Positions 39,526-51,672 are shown, counted from the first letter of the stretch. The stretch is 64,000 nt of DNA from Corynebacterium auriscanis (GCF_030408435.1 NZ_CP047046.1:1222572-1286571); one strand, 5' to 3'. Notes: a model not told the origin generated them from the sequence alone. Translations and numbers: made by a program.

Positions 39526-39623
39526 TTTCCTACCCTAAATGACTGTCGTTGAAGCTAATAACAGTCTAAATCTACCCATCGACGCGCGTTCACGCAAAAG
39601 TGACACGCGCCTTGCGAACGTGC

Positions 39624-40403
39624 TTATGCCTTGGCAGCTGCGGCTACCAGTTTGGCGAAGTCTCCACCGTCCAAGCTGGCACCACCAACGAGTCCCCCGT
39701 CCACGTCGGGCTGGGAGACGATTTCAGCCACCGAGTCGGTCTTGACGGAACCGCCGTACAGAATGCGCATGCCGGCTGCGATCTCCTCGCCGGCAAGTTC
39801 TGCGACTAATGCTCGGATGGCCTTGCAGACTTCCTGAGCATCTGCCGCGGAGGCAACCTTACCGGTCCCGATGGCCCACACCGGCTCGTAGGCGATGACG
39901 GTCTTAGCCAGATCGTCGGTGCTGAGGCCCTCCAGCGACGCGCGGGTTTGGTTGACCACGTAATCAACGTGCTCGCCTGCTTCGCGGACTTCCAGGGGTT
40001 CGCCAACACACACGATGGGGCTCATCCCCGCGCCTAGGGTTGCCTTGGCCTTGCGCGCCACGAGTTCATCGGTTTCGGCGTGGTATTGCCGGCGCTCAGA
40101 GTGCCCAACCACGACCCAGCTGCAGCCCAACTTTGCCAGCATGGCCGCGGAGACCTCACCGGTGTATGCACCGGATTCGTGCTCGCTGACATCCTGAGCG
40201 CCGTAGGTGAACAGCATCTTCTCTCCATCGGCTACCGTCTGCACAGAGCGGATGTCGGTGAAAGGAGGGATGAAGGCTACGTCGACCTTCTCGTAGTAAT
40301 CCTTTGGCAGGGCAAAATCAAACTTTTGAACGACCTGGATTGCCTCAAGGTGGTTGAGGTTCATCTTCCAGTTACCGGCAATCAACGGGGTGCGCTGGGA
40401 CAC
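39624..40403 (-). CDS. tpiA: Triosephosphate isomerase
   Basis: A 259-residue TIM-barrel enzyme of glycolysis. The catalytic residues are visible: Lys in [10 protein letters not shown], His in VVVGHSERR, and Glu in [21 protein letters not shown] is the phosphate site. GTG 40403 is chosen because AAAGGAG lies 8 nt before it and family similarity begins there; the frame upstream to 40451 is not supported. Downstream of pgk after 128 bp. Confidence 0.97.
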   Translation of the reverse strand: MSQRTPLIAGNWKMNLNHLEAIQVVQKFDFALPKDYYEKVDVAFIPPFTDIRSVQTVADGEKMLFTYGAQDVSEHESGAYTGEVSAAMLAKLGCSWVVVGHSERRQYHAETDELVARKAKATLGAGMSPIVCVGEPLEVREAGEHVDYVVNQTRASLEGLSTDDLAKTVIAYEPVWAIGTGKVASAADAQEVCKAIRALVAELAGEEIAAGMRILYGGSVKTDSVAEIVSQPDVDGGLVGGASLDGGDFAKLVAAAAKA

Positions 40404-40531
40404 AGCGGGTTCTCCTTTAGTTGTGTGAGCGGGTACGACTGCGACCGACACTGGACATTGACCGGGACGTTCAGAGCCCAGCCAGGGTTGGATGGTCAGT
40501 TGTGTGGTCGCCTGTTTATCTGCTGGGGCTT

Positions 40532-41743
40532 CTAGCTTTCTAGTACAGCGACGCCCGGCAGCTCCTTGCCCTCGAGGAATTCCAGGGAAGCGCCACCACC
40601 GGTGGAGATGTGAGAGAAGCCATCTTCGTCCAAGCCCAAGGTACGTACGGCTGCGGCGGAATCGCCACCGCCAACCACGCTGAATGCACCATCCTGGGTG
40701 GCAGAGATGATGGATTCGGCTACGCCACGGGTGCCCTCAGCGAATGCCGGGAACTCGAATACGCCCATGGGGCCATTCCAGAACACGGTCTTGGCCCGCG
40801 ACAGAATGTCGGCGAAAGCCTTAACGGATTCTGGTCCGATATCCAAGCCCATCCAATCAGAAGGGATGGAATCCAGACCAACCGTCTTGTGCTGCGCATC
40901 CTTATCAAACTCCTCCGCAGCAACCACATCCTTGGGCAGCACGATGACATCGCCGAAGCGGTCTAGGAGGTCACGGCAGGTATCCAACATGTCCTCTTGC
41001 AGCAATGAGCCGCCGACCTCGTGGCCCTGTGCCTTGAGGAAGGTGAAGCACATGCCGCCACCGATGATGAGGTTGTCGACCTTGGGGGCCAGCGCCTCGA
41101 TCACTCCTAGCTTGTCGGATACCTTGGAGCCACCCAGTACGACTGCATAGGGCTGAGCTGGTTTTTCACTGACCTTCTTCAGCACCTCAAGCTCGGTCTC
41201 CACCAATCCCCCAGCGTAATGTGGCAGCTTCTTGGCAACATCGTAAACCGAAGCCTGCGCACGGTGGACTACACCGAAGCCATCGGAAACAAATGCGCCG
41301 TTGTCGGCGGTCAGGGCCGCGAGCTCACCGGCGAATTCTGCACGCTCGGCCTCATCCTTCGAGGTTTCGCGTGCATCAAAACGAACGTTTTCCAGCAGCA
41401 GGATATCGCCATCGTTCAGGCCATTGGCGCGCTCGTGCGCATCTTCGCCAGTGACGTCCGCAGCTAGTGGAACCCACTGATCCAAGCGCTCTGCCAAGGC
41501 TTCCGCAACAGGGGCCAAGGAGAATTCAGGGTTCGGCTCACCTTTCGGGCGGCCGAGGTGAGCAGCTACAACCACGCGCGCGCCGGCCTCCAGTAGCGCC
41601 TTGAGCGTGGGAACCGAAGCGTCGATACGGCCGGGATCGGTGATTTCACCATCTTTGAGCGGAACGTTGAGGTCCGCGCGGACGAGGACGTGGCGACCTT
41701 CTACCCCTTCATCGATGAGATTCTGAACGGTTTTCACTGCCAT
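40532..41743 (-). CDS. pgk: Phosphoglycerate kinase
   Basis: A 403-residue glycolytic kinase. Substrate-binding [10 protein letters not shown], the [12 protein letters not shown] region, and the nucleotide loop GGGDSAAAV are intact. ATG 41743 has AAGGAG upstream. Between gapA (with a strong terminator after it) and tpiA, so it probably also has its own promoter in the 197-bp gap. Confidence 0.98.
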   Translation of the reverse strand: MAVKTVQNLIDEGVEGRHVLVRADLNVPLKDGEITDPGRIDASVPTLKALLEAGARVVVAAHLGRPKGEPNPEFSLAPVAEALAERLDQWVPLAADVTGEDAHERANGLNDGDILLLENVRFDARETSKDEAERAEFAGELAALTADNGAFVSDGFGVVHRAQASVYDVAKKLPHYAGGLVETELEVLKKVSEKPAQPYAVVLGGSKVSDKLGVIEALAPKVDNLIIGGGMCFTFLKAQGHEVGGSLLQEDMLDTCRDLLDRFGDVIVLPKDVVAAEEFDKDAQHKTVGLDSIPSDWMGLDIGPESVKAFADILSRAKTVFWNGPMGVFEFPAFAEGTRGVAESIISATQDGAFSVVGGGDSAAAVRTLGLDEDGFSHISTGGGASLEFLEGKELPGVAVLES

Positions 41744-41850
41744 GTTCTACTCCTTAGCCATGCTGGTTACATTCGCACGCTTTTAATGGTTGAGATGGAT
41801 GCTATTAACTATATTCTGCCCACGCGACCCAGTGCTGTGGGCGCATGAAA

Positions 41851-41901
41851 AAGGGCACGCCCCCCACACGGGGGAACTGTCCTTGAGACAGCGTGCGTGC
41901 C
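41851..41901 (-). terminator. Composite terminator after gapA
   Basis: An outer stem GGCACGC/GCGTGCC encloses the hairpins CCCCC-ACAC-GGGGG and CTGTC-TCAAG-GACAG. On the minus strand it is followed by a run of five T. The reverse side also carries six A/T, so it could act on both strands. It lies 40 bp past the gapA stop. Confidence 0.8.
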
Positions 41902-41940
41902 ACAAAAAACTCATGTGGATAACGGGGGTAATTCCCCGAA

Positions 41941-42963
<1,023 letters not shown>

Positions 42964-43053
42964 TCAGTAGCTGGTTGTGCAGGTAATCTCTTGCCTACCT
43001 CATGCTACCGACGGGCACGGGATTGCGCAGTCAGAAGTGAATAATGACCAAAA

Positions 43054-43081
43054 TTTATAACCATCTAGGGCGCCTTCTTAA
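43054..43081 (-). promoter_or_regulatory. Putative gapA promoter
   Basis: On the minus strand TTAAGA (43081-43076), a 16-bp spacer, and TATAAA (43059-43054) form a plausible -35/-10 pair, giving a leader of about 100 nt for gapA. Confidence 0.5.
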
Positions 43082-43095
43082 GCACAATGACCTTA

Positions 43096-43147
43096 GATGA
43101 GCCCCCCGGACAGTAGGATCGGATGAGCCCCCCGGACAGTAGGATCG
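43096..43147. repeat. Perfect 26-bp tandem duplication upstream of gapA
   Basis: GATGAGCCCCCCGGACAGTA followed by GGATCG occurs at 43096-43121 and again at 43122-43147 with no differences. It lies between whiA and the gapA promoter. Confidence 0.95.
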
Positions 43148-43205
43148 CTCGCTGTCGTCAGTTACACCGATCCCACGGCTCGGCCCAGCAGTTACGTCCC
43201 CAGCC

Positions 43206-44192
43206 CTAGTCGACCTCATTGAACAGATCATCGGTGACTGCAGAATTCGTATCTGGGATCTCCAACTCTTCAGCCCGCTTATCCGCCATTGACAACAACC
43301 GGCGAATACGGCCGGCCACTGCATCTTTGGTCATCGGTGGGTCTGCCAACTGGCCTAGCTCTTCGAGCGACGCCTGGCGGTGCTGGACACGCAACTGCCC
43401 CGCTTGCGCGAGATGCTGGGGAACGTCTTGCCCCAGGATTTCCAATGCGCGTTCTACACGGGCAGCCGCGGCCACCGCGGCCCGGGCAGAGCGACGCAGG
43501 TTTGCGTCGTCGAAATTGGCCAATCGGTCCGATTTCGCGCGCACCTCGCGGCGTTGGCGTTGCTCTTGCCAGGCGACCTTCGAATCGGTAGCCCCGATCA
43601 TAGTCAGCAAACTATTTATGGATTCGGCATCCTTGACGATCACGCGATGGGCGCCCCTGGCTTCCTTCGTCTTGGCGATCACATCGATACGGCGGGCCGC
43701 GCCCACGAGGGCGAGAGCCGCTTCATTGCTAGGGGTGGTGACCTCCAAAGCTGAAGAACGGCCCGGTTCAGTCAGCGCGCCCTGTGCCAAAAACGCGCCC
43801 CGCCAAGCAGCCACACACTGCTCGCGAGTGCCACCGATGATAAATCGCGGCAACCCCCGAACCGGCCGGCCAGCCCGGTCGATGATCTCGGTGCGCCGCG
43901 CAAGCTCCAAACCGCCATCGACCCATTTCACAATGTAACGGGCAGCCCGGCGACTATTGCCGGCCCCGATCACCTGCAGCTGGGCGTCGAGATCAAAAAG
44001 CTGTTCGACCATCCCCATCAAACGGTGAGCTGTGGCAGAAGAATCGAGTTCGGCCTCGACCACGAGGGTGCCCGCAACCAAGTGCAAAGCCCCGCTATAA
44101 CGCAGAATACTGGCGACCTCCGCGGTCATTTCGTCACTAGCGATGAGCTTTACACGATTGAGCTCCGACTTCACATCTGCCGTGAGAGCCAC
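43206..44192 (-). CDS. whiA: WhiA, sporulation/division-type regulator
   Basis: A 328-residue WhiA with an N-terminal LAGLIDADG-like domain and a C-terminal HTH ([24 protein letters not shown]). In actinobacteria it is a transcription factor linked to cell division. GTG 44192 follows GAAAGGAAG. Last of the uvrC-rapZ-yvcK-whiA cluster. Confidence 0.95.
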   Translation of the reverse strand: MALTADVKSELNRVKLIASDEMTAEVASILRYSGALHLVAGTLVVEAELDSSATAHRLMGMVEQLFDLDAQLQVIGAGNSRRAARYIVKWVDGGLELARRTEIIDRAGRPVRGLPRFIIGGTREQCVAAWRGAFLAQGALTEPGRSSALEVTTPSNEAALALVGAARRIDVIAKTKEARGAHRVIVKDAESINSLLTMIGATDSKVAWQEQRQRREVRAKSDRLANFDDANLRRSARAAVAAAARVERALEILGQDVPQHLAQAGQLRVQHRQASLEELGQLADPPMTKDAVAGRIRRLLSMADKRAEELEIPDTNSAVTDDLFNEVD

Positions 44193-44254
44193 TTGTCGCC
44201 CACTTCCTTTCTTCCCAGGGCCGGTGGGTTGTCCCGGCTAATGCTCCCTCGCAC

Positions 44255-45241
44255 CTATCGGGCGAACTCTGCAAGTACGTTAGCCAACTTGGTGTGGTCA
44301 TGTCGATCTGTGAACCGACCACGGCCATCGTCTTCACGTACATCGCGGTACACAACCTCGGCCCCCATGGCCGAGGCGGCACGCTCGATGTGTAGCCGGG
44401 CAGCGTCACCCGTGACCGTTGATTCATCGATGAGCAAATAGTCAACACTCAAGTCCGCACTGTGCTGCCGCATCATGTGAATATGATGCTCAATTGACAT
44501 GCCACTGGTCTCACCCGGTTCCGGAACCAAGTTTAGGATCAGTATCTTCTTAGCCGAGGTTTCCTTTAAAGCGTGGATAATGCCCGGAACTAAAACGTGC
44601 GGGATAACGCTGGAAAACCAAGAGCCAGGACCCATAGTCACCAAATCGGACTCCATGATAGCCTCCACTGCGGCAGGACTGGCCGGTGGTTCCGCAGGGT
44701 GCAGCTTCACCCGCCGTACCTGACCCAACGTGGTGGCCACGGCAACTTGGCCGCGCACCGGGTTAACCTCGCGTGGGTCAACACCTAGCCCGATAACCTC
44801 TGCTTCGAGATCCAAAGGCTCCGGGCTCATGGGGATCACCCGTCCACAGACCCGGAAGATTCGAGCCAGCTCATCCAGCGCCTGCTGCTCATCGCCGATG
44901 ACCTGCGCTAAACCAGTGATCAGGAAGTTCCCAATCGCGTGGCCATTCAAACTGCCCTTGCCTCCGAAGCGGTGCTGCAAAGCTTGTTCCCACAACACAC
45001 CCCGGTCGGTGTTATCCATCAACGCGGCCAGAGCCATCCGCAGGTCCCCAGGCGGCAGGCAGTTGAATTCGCGGCGCATGCGCCCAGACGATCCACCATC
45101 GTCGGCAACGGTCACGATGGCGGAAACATAAGTTGCCTGTTGGCGCGCAGCGCGCAGAGTATTAAACAGGCCGTGGCCTCCCCCGAGACACGCGATTTTG
45201 TCGAATGCCGGCGGAAAAGAACTGTCTTGTGAGCGGGTCAT
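44255..45241 (-). CDS. yvcK: YvcK/CofD-like gluconeogenesis factor
   Basis: A 328-residue protein of the YvcK family, which binds UDP-GlcNAc and affects cell-wall metabolism and growth on gluconeogenic carbon. The nucleotide-binding start ACLGGGHGLFNTLRAAR and VTVADDGGSSGRMRREF are diagnostic. Between rapZ and whiA, as in most actinobacteria and firmicutes. Confidence 0.95.
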   Translation of the reverse strand: MTRSQDSSFPPAFDKIACLGGGHGLFNTLRAARQQATYVSAIVTVADDGGSSGRMRREFNCLPPGDLRMALAALMDNTDRGVLWEQALQHRFGGKGSLNGHAIGNFLITGLAQVIGDEQQALDELARIFRVCGRVIPMSPEPLDLEAEVIGLGVDPREVNPVRGQVAVATTLGQVRRVKLHPAEPPASPAAVEAIMESDLVTMGPGSWFSSVIPHVLVPGIIHALKETSAKKILILNLVPEPGETSGMSIEHHIHMMRQHSADLSVDYLLIDESTVTGDAARLHIERAASAMGAEVVYRDVREDDGRGRFTDRHDHTKLANVLAEFAR

Positions 45242-45344
45242 AGAACTACTTAGTTTAGTGGGTAATATGCTGGCCGCTTAAGCGGTAAACACATTGGGGG
45301 TTGATAGATAGGTGACGTCGGTGCGGTTGTTGGCTGCCGTCAAA

Positions 45345-46253
45345 TCAGCGATTGATATCGCGGTGGCTAGTTCGCACATCCATTCCGTCGCGGCGTAATC
45401 GTCTAGCGAGCTCCTCCACGACAGCCACGCTGCGGTGATGACCGCCGGTACACCCGACGGCCACTGCTACAAAGGCCTTACCTTCTTCACGGTATCCCTC
45501 GACCATGGCATGCAACAGTGCTTCGGCAGACCGTACGAACTCTTGGGCGTTTGGACCTTCCAGAACAAAGTCCCGAACGGGCGCATCGGTGCCACGGAAC
45601 CCACGCAAGTCCTGTTCCCAATATGGATTCGGCAAAAAACGGGTATCCAGCATCACATCCACATCCTTAGGCTGGCCGTGCTTGAATCCAAAGGACTGGA
45701 TATTCACCCGCACGCGGTTGCTTTCAACACCATCGAAGTAGTGTTCCAAGTCTCGGCGCAGATCGTGGACACTTCTATTGGACGTGTCCAAGATGATGTC
45801 CGCCCGCTGTTTAATATCGGCCAGCATCGCCCGCTCTTGATCGATGCCCGATTGCAACGTGCCGTCACCCTGTAGGGGGTGCGTTCGCCGCACAGTATCG
45901 TATCGGGTGATGAGTGCGCTGTCAGTGGCGTCGAGATAAAGAAGAATAGGGCGGCGACCGCGAGTGGCCAAGGTATCCAACACGTCCTTCAAGCTTCCGG
46001 CGAACGCGCGCGAACGAACATCGGTCACGACCGCAAGCTTTTCGATCGGCGAGGAATTGTCGAAGGACATCTCCACCATCCGCAAAATAAGCTCCGGAGG
46101 GAGGTTTTCAGCAACGTACCATCCGAGCTCCTCTAAAGCGGCTGCCGTAGCGCGTCGACCAGCCCCGGACATGCCTGTAATCAATACGAGCGATGGATCT
46201 TGCAGAGCCGCCGAGTGCGAAGAGTGCGGAGAGTGCGAGCGTGAAACTTCCAT
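45345..46253 (-). CDS. rapZ: RapZ/YvcJ-family nucleotide-binding protein
   Basis: A 302-residue RapZ-like P-loop protein. The loop reads TGMSGAGRRAT, with Arg where the canonical Lys-Ser/Thr is expected, though Walker-B-like ILLYLDATD and the C-terminal AVAVGCTGGHHRSVAV (phosphate/hexose-phosphate-binding region in RapZ) are intact. In other bacteria RapZ regulates glucosamine-6-phosphate synthase through RNA decay; in actinobacteria the role is unclear. 40 bp after uvrC. Confidence 0.93.
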   Translation of the reverse strand: MEVSRSHSPHSSHSAALQDPSLVLITGMSGAGRRATAAALEELGWYVAENLPPELILRMVEMSFDNSSPIEKLAVVTDVRSRAFAGSLKDVLDTLATRGRRPILLYLDATDSALITRYDTVRRTHPLQGDGTLQSGIDQERAMLADIKQRADIILDTSNRSVHDLRRDLEHYFDGVESNRVRVNIQSFGFKHGQPKDVDVMLDTRFLPNPYWEQDLRGFRGTDAPVRDFVLEGPNAQEFVRSAEALLHAMVEGYREEGKAFVAVAVGCTGGHHRSVAVVEELARRLRRDGMDVRTSHRDINR

Positions 46254-46292
46254 AGTTAAAAACTCTACTACCCCTTTACCTTGGGCAATAGA

Positions 46293-48353
46293 TCAATTCT
46301 GCAACGCCTGGTGAATTGCCGTTGCCAATTGCGGACCGAACCCCGGTAGCTCGGCGATGTCCTCCACCGTCGCGGCCTTGACCTTGGCCACCGAACCGAA
46401 CGCTTTCACTAACTGTGCCCTGCGTTTGGGGCCCAAACCTGGAATATCGTCCAGCACTGACCTGCGCATACGTGCACTACGTTGCTGGCGGTGGAAGGTG
46501 ATCGCAAACCGGTGGGCTTCATCGCGCAGATATTGGACCAAGTACAGGGCATCCGAACCGCGCGGGATGATCACGGGGTAATCGTCTCCAGGCACCCACA
46601 GTTCCTCCAAACGCTTGGCAATGCCAACCACGGTCACATCGGTGATCCCCAGCTCGTCCAGCACCGCCTGCGCTGCATTAACCTGTGGCTGGCCACCGTC
46701 AACCACAAACAGTTGCGGTGGGTAGGCAAACCTCTTTTTTGACGCCCCGCTCTCCCCCTCCGGCGCAGTTAATTGATCCTCGCCTTCCAACAGTTCGCCG
46801 CCATCGTCCCCCATGGGCATGGCCGTTTTATCTTCCAAGTGGCGGCGGAAACGCCTGCGCACGACCTCCGCGATCGAGCCCACGTCGTCCGAACGGCCAT
46901 CCCCGGCGGCTTCCTTGATCTTGTAGCGGCGGTAGTCCGATTTCTTGGGGATACCGTCTTCGAATACCACCAGGCTGGCTACCACATCGGTGCCTTGAAT
47001 ATGGGAAATATCCACACACTCGATGCGCAGTGGGCTGGTGTCCATGAACAGCGCTTCCTGCAGTTCTTGCAGGGCTGCCGATCGCGTGGTGAGGTCTCCG
47101 GAACGCTTCAGCTTGTGTTGTGCAAGGGCCTGCTTGGCATTCTGGTTCGCGGTTTCCAACAGCTGCTTTTTGTCACCGCGTTGCGGAACGCGGATGCCCA
47201 CGTGGGAGCCCCGCAGTTCGCTGAGCCACGTGGTCAGTTGCTCCACGTCTTCCGGAATCGTGTGGACAAGGACTTCCTTTGGGACGGGCGTAATCTGCAC
47301 ATCACCAACCAGATCGCCAAGTTCGCTGACGGCGGCGGGGTTGATTGCCTTGGCCAATTCTAGGTCCACCTGGGAGCTAGAAGAGCCACCCACGGCGGTT
47401 TCGGTAGCTCGGGCCAGTTCAGCTTCCTCCCCGTAGAACTGGGTTATGAACTCCCGCAGGAGCGATTCGTCCGTGTTATCGCCCCGTTCCACTACCCAGC
47501 CGCGCTGGCCGTGAATGCGCCCGCCCCGGACGTGGAAGATCTGCACGGCAGATTCTAGTTCGTCGGATACGAAGGTGATCAGATCGGCATCCGTGGTATC
47601 GGAGAACACCACCGCCTGGCGCTCCACTACCTTGTTCATTGCCTGCAATTGATCCCGCAACGAAGCCGCGCGTTCGAAATCCAGATCTTCGCTGGCCGCC
47701 TCCATTTCCTGACGGACCCGTCGCATTACGTCATCCGTATTACCGGCGAGAAATCTAGAAAACTGGTCCACTAGCTCCCTGTGAGCTCCTGGAGTGATGT
47801 TGCCTACGCACGGCGCGCTGCATCGGTCGATGTAGCCCAGTAGGCACGGTCGATCCAGTGCCGCGTGACGCTTATACACTCCGGTCGTGCACGTGCGAAT
47901 GGGGAAAACGCGAGTGAGCGATTCCAGGGTTTCGCGAATAGCCCATGCTTTGGGATAAGGACCGAAATAGCGCACCCCTTTGCGGCGGGGCCCGCGATAC
48001 AGGAACGCTCGCGGGATCTGCTCCTTAATACTGATCGCTAGCATCGGGTAGGTCTTATCATCCCGATACATCACGTTGAATCGCGGGTTGAATCGCTTGA
48101 TCCAGGTGTACTCCAGGTTGAGTGCCTCTAGCTCGCTGCTGACCACCGTCCACTGCACACGATTGGCGGTTTGCACCATCGCGCGGGTGCGCGGATGCAA
48201 TTGGGAAAGGTCTTGGAAATAATTGGACAGGCGCGACCGCAGGCTTTTTGCCTTACCCACGTAGATCACGCGGTCATTCGCATCCCTAAACGTGTACACG
48301 CCCGGCTTATCCGGGATAGTTCCTGGGGCCGGGCGGTAAGAAACCGAATTCAA
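46293..48353 (-). CDS. uvrC: UvrC, excinuclease ABC subunit C
   Basis: A 686-residue nucleotide excision repair nuclease that makes both incisions around a lesion. GIY-YIG domain at the start ([19 protein letters not shown]), a UVR motif at about 210-240, the RNase H-like domain with [22 protein letters not shown], and a helix-hairpin-helix pair at the end. ATG 48353 is 3 bp after the PH-like gene stop, indicating co-translation. Confidence 0.97.
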   Translation of the reverse strand: MNSVSYRPAPGTIPDKPGVYTFRDANDRVIYVGKAKSLRSRLSNYFQDLSQLHPRTRAMVQTANRVQWTVVSSELEALNLEYTWIKRFNPRFNVMYRDDKTYPMLAISIKEQIPRAFLYRGPRRKGVRYFGPYPKAWAIRETLESLTRVFPIRTCTTGVYKRHAALDRPCLLGYIDRCSAPCVGNITPGAHRELVDQFSRFLAGNTDDVMRRVRQEMEAASEDLDFERAASLRDQLQAMNKVVERQAVVFSDTTDADLITFVSDELESAVQIFHVRGGRIHGQRGWVVERGDNTDESLLREFITQFYGEEAELARATETAVGGSSSSQVDLELAKAINPAAVSELGDLVGDVQITPVPKEVLVHTIPEDVEQLTTWLSELRGSHVGIRVPQRGDKKQLLETANQNAKQALAQHKLKRSGDLTTRSAALQELQEALFMDTSPLRIECVDISHIQGTDVVASLVVFEDGIPKKSDYRRYKIKEAAGDGRSDDVGSIAEVVRRRFRRHLEDKTAMPMGDDGGELLEGEDQLTAPEGESGASKKRFAYPPQLFVVDGGQPQVNAAQAVLDELGITDVTVVGIAKRLEELWVPGDDYPVIIPRGSDALYLVQYLRDEAHRFAITFHRQQRSARMRRSVLDDIPGLGPKRRAQLVKAFGSVAKVKAATVEDIAELPGFGPQLATAIHQALQN

Positions 48354-48356
48354 TGA

Positions 48357-48872
48357 TTAATCCTCATCGGGCATGTATTTGTCCTCGCGGCGCCGGAATT
48401 CCTCCACGCGCTGCGCGATAAGCTGCTTGTCGTAGACGTTGAGCGCCATCATGGGCACGAACTCGAAATCGGGCAATTCCAACCGTGCCCACTTCGAGCT
48501 GGCTGGGAAGGACAGACCGTAGATGATCTGCCAAGGGTAGAACTGTGCGTTGACTATGTTCCGTACTTCCACGCCGGCGCTATTAACGCGAACACGGGGG
48601 CGCAGCAGACCCAAAGCGGGGACGCAGAAGATTATTCCGATGCCGACAAAACCCAGCTGGTCGGCCAGAGTGACAGCCACACCTGTATCGCCCACAGAGA
48701 CGATGAAGGCCATGAACACGTGGACTGCTAAGACAGCAACGACCAGAATCCACGCGAGGCGTCGCAAAAAAGGAGAGGTGTACGTTAACTCCCAGTGCCC
48801 AAAAACGCCCGAGTGACGATCCGCGGTGTTTGCGGCACCCTGGTCCGTCGGGAGGCCGGCAGAAGTGTTCAT
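48357..48872 (-). CDS. PH-domain-like membrane protein
   Basis: A 171-residue protein with a polar N-terminus, two hydrophobic segments (about 36-58 and 73-95), and a C-terminal part resembling the bacterial PH domain (VNSAGVEVRNIVNAQFYPWQIIYGLSF). The function is unknown. ATG 48872 is chosen because AGGGGA lies 6 nt upstream; GTG 48917 is less likely. It lies between the riboflavin genes and uvrC, where C. glutamicum also has a membrane protein. Confidence 0.85.
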   Translation of the reverse strand: MNTSAGLPTDQGAANTADRHSGVFGHWELTYTSPFLRRLAWILVVAVLAVHVFMAFIVSVGDTGVAVTLADQLGFVGIGIIFCVPALGLLRPRVRVNSAGVEVRNIVNAQFYPWQIIYGLSFPASSKWARLELPDFEFVPMMALNVYDKQLIAQRVEEFRRREDKYMPDED

Positions 48873-48994
48873 TTTATTCCCCTGAGCAGCTCGCTGTCCT
48901 GACTTCGCCTTATTCACGGTTTCAACCCTACCCCGCTGGTCGCGCAGAGCCGAAAACGACCCAGAAGCTGCGCGTGCTTCTCGATCGTAGGCGA

Positions 48995-49474
48995 CTAGTG
49001 CTCGCCAATCTCTCGGATGACGAGAGCAGAATGGATTGCGGCGGTGGCTGCATCGGCCCCCTTATCCTCTTTGGCACCCTCACCACCTGCGCGGTCGATG
49101 GCCTGCTGGTAGTTCGAGACCGTTAGCACACCGTTTCCCACGGGCGTGCGCTGGTCGAGGGCAACCCGCGTTAAACCGTAGGTCACGGAGTCGCACACCA
49201 CGCGGAAGTGATCGGTCTCCCCCTCGATGACGCAGCCGTTGGCAACCACGGCATCGAAGCTCTCGCACGCTTCTGCGACGGCCACCGGAAGCTCTAACGC
49301 GCCTGCCACGCGCCAGCTGGCGACCTGGGCTCCGGCTTCTTTAGCTACCGTGATGGAGCGCTCGTGCAGCTGGTCGGTAATCTCTGCATTCCACAGAGCA
49401 CTAATAACGGCTACACGCATTCCCTCTGCGTCACCGGGTTCAAGCCTCAATTGGGCGACGCCATGTTGCGCCAT
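48995..49474 (-). CDS. ribH: Lumazine synthase
   Basis: A 159-residue 6,7-dimethyl-8-ribityllumazine synthase, the penultimate step of riboflavin synthesis. Family blocks RVAVISALWNAEIT, VPGALELP-like VAGALELPVA, GCVIEGETDHF and NGVLTVSNYQQA are present. ATG 49474 follows AAGGAG. Last gene of rpe-ribD-ribE-ribBA-ribH. Confidence 0.97.
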   Translation of the reverse strand: MAQHGVAQLRLEPGDAEGMRVAVISALWNAEITDQLHERSITVAKEAGAQVASWRVAGALELPVAVAEACESFDAVVANGCVIEGETDHFRVVCDSVTYGLTRVALDQRTPVGNGVLTVSNYQQAIDRAGGEGAKEDKGADAATAAIHSALVIREIGEH

Positions 49475-49526
49475 GTCGGTAGTTCTCCTTCGTTCACGAG
49501 TGGTCAGTTGTGCTGGCTGCGGCGGG

Positions 49527-50768
49527 CTAAGTCAGCGAGTCCAGTTGATGGCCCATCCGGTCGCGCTTGGTGCGCAGATAGACGATGTTTTCTGGATTTG
49601 GCGGTAATTCTACGGGGATACGCCGGGAGACGGAGATTCCGTAGTCCGATAACTTGTCGGCCTTGTGCGGATTGTTAGACATCAGAGCGACGGACTTGAC
49701 TTGGAGGTTGCTCAGGATTTGAGCTGCCGAACTGTATTCGCGCACGTCTACGGGCAAGCCCTGCTCGGTGTTTGCGTCTACGGTATCTAGGCCTTCATCC
49801 TGCAACACGTAGGCGCGTAGCTTGGGCATGAGGCCGATTCCGCGGCCTTCTTGCCCCCGCAGATAGATCAGAACACCTTTTCCTGCACGCGCGATCTCGC
49901 GCATTGCCAGGTGCAATTGCTCGCCGCAATCGCAACGCTTGGATCCGAATACGTCCCCGGTGAGGCACTCTGAATGAACACGGACGGGCACGTCATCGGC
50001 ACCAGTGACATCGCCTGCAACGAGGGCCACGTGCTCCGTCCCGTCGACGATGTTGGTGTATCCAATGGCGCGGAATTCCCCATAGCTGGTGGGCATTCGG
50101 GTTTCTACTTGGCGCTCAACTACTGACGTGTTCTTACGCTTCCACTCCACCAGCTGCTCGATGCTGATGAGTTTCAAATCGTGCTTGTCGGCGAACCGGC
50201 GTAGCTCCGGCAAGCGGGCCATCGTGGTGGGATCTTCTTCACTCACGATTTCGCATAGGGCGCCCGCAGGGCGAAGATCCGCTGCCACTGCCAAATCAAC
50301 ACTGGCTTCGGTGTGCCCTTGACGCACCAAGACCCCGCCGTCGCGTGCCCGCAGCGGGACCACGTGGCCAGGGCGGTTGAATGTGCCGATGGTGGACTGT
50401 GGATCGGCCAAGAGCTTGATAGTCCGGGCTCGATCGGTGGCACTAATTCCCGTATCCACGCCCTCGGCAGCATCTACCGTGATGGTGTAAGCCGTGCCAC
50501 GCACGTCTTCGTTGCGCGCCACCATGGGTGGTAACCCTAGGCGGTCACAGTCATTGTGTGGCATGCCCACACAGATGTAACCGGAGCTGTAGCGCACCAT
50601 GAAGCTCACGAGCTCCGGCGTGGCTAGTTCTGCGGCGAAGATGAGGTCGCCTTCGTTTTCTCTGTCCTCATCATCTACAACAACAACGGCTTTGCCCGCT
50701 TTAATGTCAGCAATGGCTGCGCTGACATCGTCCAGAACAATGGGCTCTTCCGAAGTGTGCATGTCCAT
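49527..50768 (-). CDS. ribBA: Bifunctional DHBP synthase/GTP cyclohydrolase II
   Basis: A 413-residue two-domain enzyme making both riboflavin precursors. The N-terminal DHBP synthase has [18 protein letters not shown] and [10 protein letters not shown]; the C-terminal GTP cyclohydrolase II has the zinc site [18 protein letters not shown] and [12 protein letters not shown] 50768 has AAAGGTGA before it. In the rib operon between ribE and ribH. Confidence 0.97.
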   Translation of the reverse strand: MDMHTSEEPIVLDDVSAAIADIKAGKAVVVVDDEDRENEGDLIFAAELATPELVSFMVRYSSGYICVGMPHNDCDRLGLPPMVARNEDVRGTAYTITVDAAEGVDTGISATDRARTIKLLADPQSTIGTFNRPGHVVPLRARDGGVLVRQGHTEASVDLAVAADLRPAGALCEIVSEEDPTTMARLPELRRFADKHDLKLISIEQLVEWKRKNTSVVERQVETRMPTSYGEFRAIGYTNIVDGTEHVALVAGDVTGADDVPVRVHSECLTGDVFGSKRCDCGEQLHLAMREIARAGKGVLIYLRGQEGRGIGLMPKLRAYVLQDEGLDTVDANTEQGLPVDVREYSSAAQILSNLQVKSVALMSNNPHKADKLSDYGISVSRRIPVELPPNPENIVYLRTKRDRMGHQLDSLT

Positions 50769-50873
50769 GCAGTGTCACCTTTACACTTTCCATTCTTGTG
50801 ACAGTTGATTGTGGCCTGTCGTGGGGTGCGGATTATTCGTCGCCGTGAGTAATGCTGGGTTGAGCAGTGTTAA

Positions 50874-51503
50874 CTAGTCGCCGGAGTTGCCAAAGCCCCT
50901 CTGTCGCTCGAGGTACTTGGCCAACACATCACATTCCACGTTGACTTTATCCCCTGGGCTCACGTCTCCCAGCATCGTGTCTGCCAAAGTGGTGGGAATG
51001 AGGGAAACTTCAAACCACTGGGCCGCGGATTCTAGGGCCACCGAGTCGGTGATTTCAGCCACGGTCAATGATGTGCCATTGATTGCGATGGATCCCTTTT
51101 TCGCTACGTAGCGGCCCAAATGCGGGTCATCGAGGGTAAAGCGAAAGACTTCCCAGTGCTCTGAGGGGGTTCGCGAGACCAACTGGGCCGTTCCATCGAC
51201 ATGCCCTTGAACAATGTGGCCACCTAAGCGCTGCCCGGTGGCGGTAGCGCGTTCCATATTCACCCGCTGTCCTACCTGAATCGAGCCCAAGGTTGTGTAG
51301 TCGAGCGTGACCTGCATGACGTCCGCGGTGAAGCTATCCTCGTCGAAGGCACAGACCGTCAAGCACACACCGTTGACGGCGATGGAATCTCCGTGTTTAG
51401 TGCCTTCTAACACGCGAGTGGCTGCGATACGGATCCGGATGGCATCGCCCTGCCTTTCGATCGCCTGGACCGTACCCGTTTCTTCGATAATTCCCGTGAA
51501 CAT
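50874..51503 (-). CDS. ribE: Riboflavin synthase, alpha chain
   Basis: A 209-residue enzyme converting lumazine to riboflavin. It starts with the family signature MFTGIIEETG and has the expected duplicated lumazine-binding domains, each with a conserved GGHIVQGHVDG or KGSIAINGTSLTV element. Start ATG 51503 follows AAAAGGTGG. A 169-bp gap separates it from ribD. Confidence 0.97.
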   Translation of the reverse strand: MFTGIIEETGTVQAIERQGDAIRIRIAATRVLEGTKHGDSIAVNGVCLTVCAFDEDSFTADVMQVTLDYTTLGSIQVGQRVNMERATATGQRLGGHIVQGHVDGTAQLVSRTPSEHWEVFRFTLDDPHLGRYVAKKGSIAINGTSLTVAEITDSVALESAAQWFEVSLIPTTLADTMLGDVSPGDKVNVECDVLAKYLERQRGFGNSGD

Positions 51504-51672
51504 TCTCCACCTTTTGTATTCATTGTCGTGTTTAGTTCTCGTGCTGTGTTTGTGCGATGCGCCCTGTCTTCGTCCAGCATTCCGCTAAGCTCAAGCGGCC
51601 TGTCCAACCCAAGCCCGTGTTTAACCCAGGCGTTCGTGATTGCCTCCCGCACGACTGCAGCGCGTTACCTAC

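Noticed and set aside
51407..51652. Small minus-strand open frame between ribD and ribE
   Set aside because: It overlaps the ribE start and has no family resemblance; the 169-bp gap is more likely a leader or spacer.
51504..51672. FMN riboswitch in front of ribE
   Set aside because: The conserved FMN-aptamer blocks (such as AGGGGC...GAATTCC) are absent.
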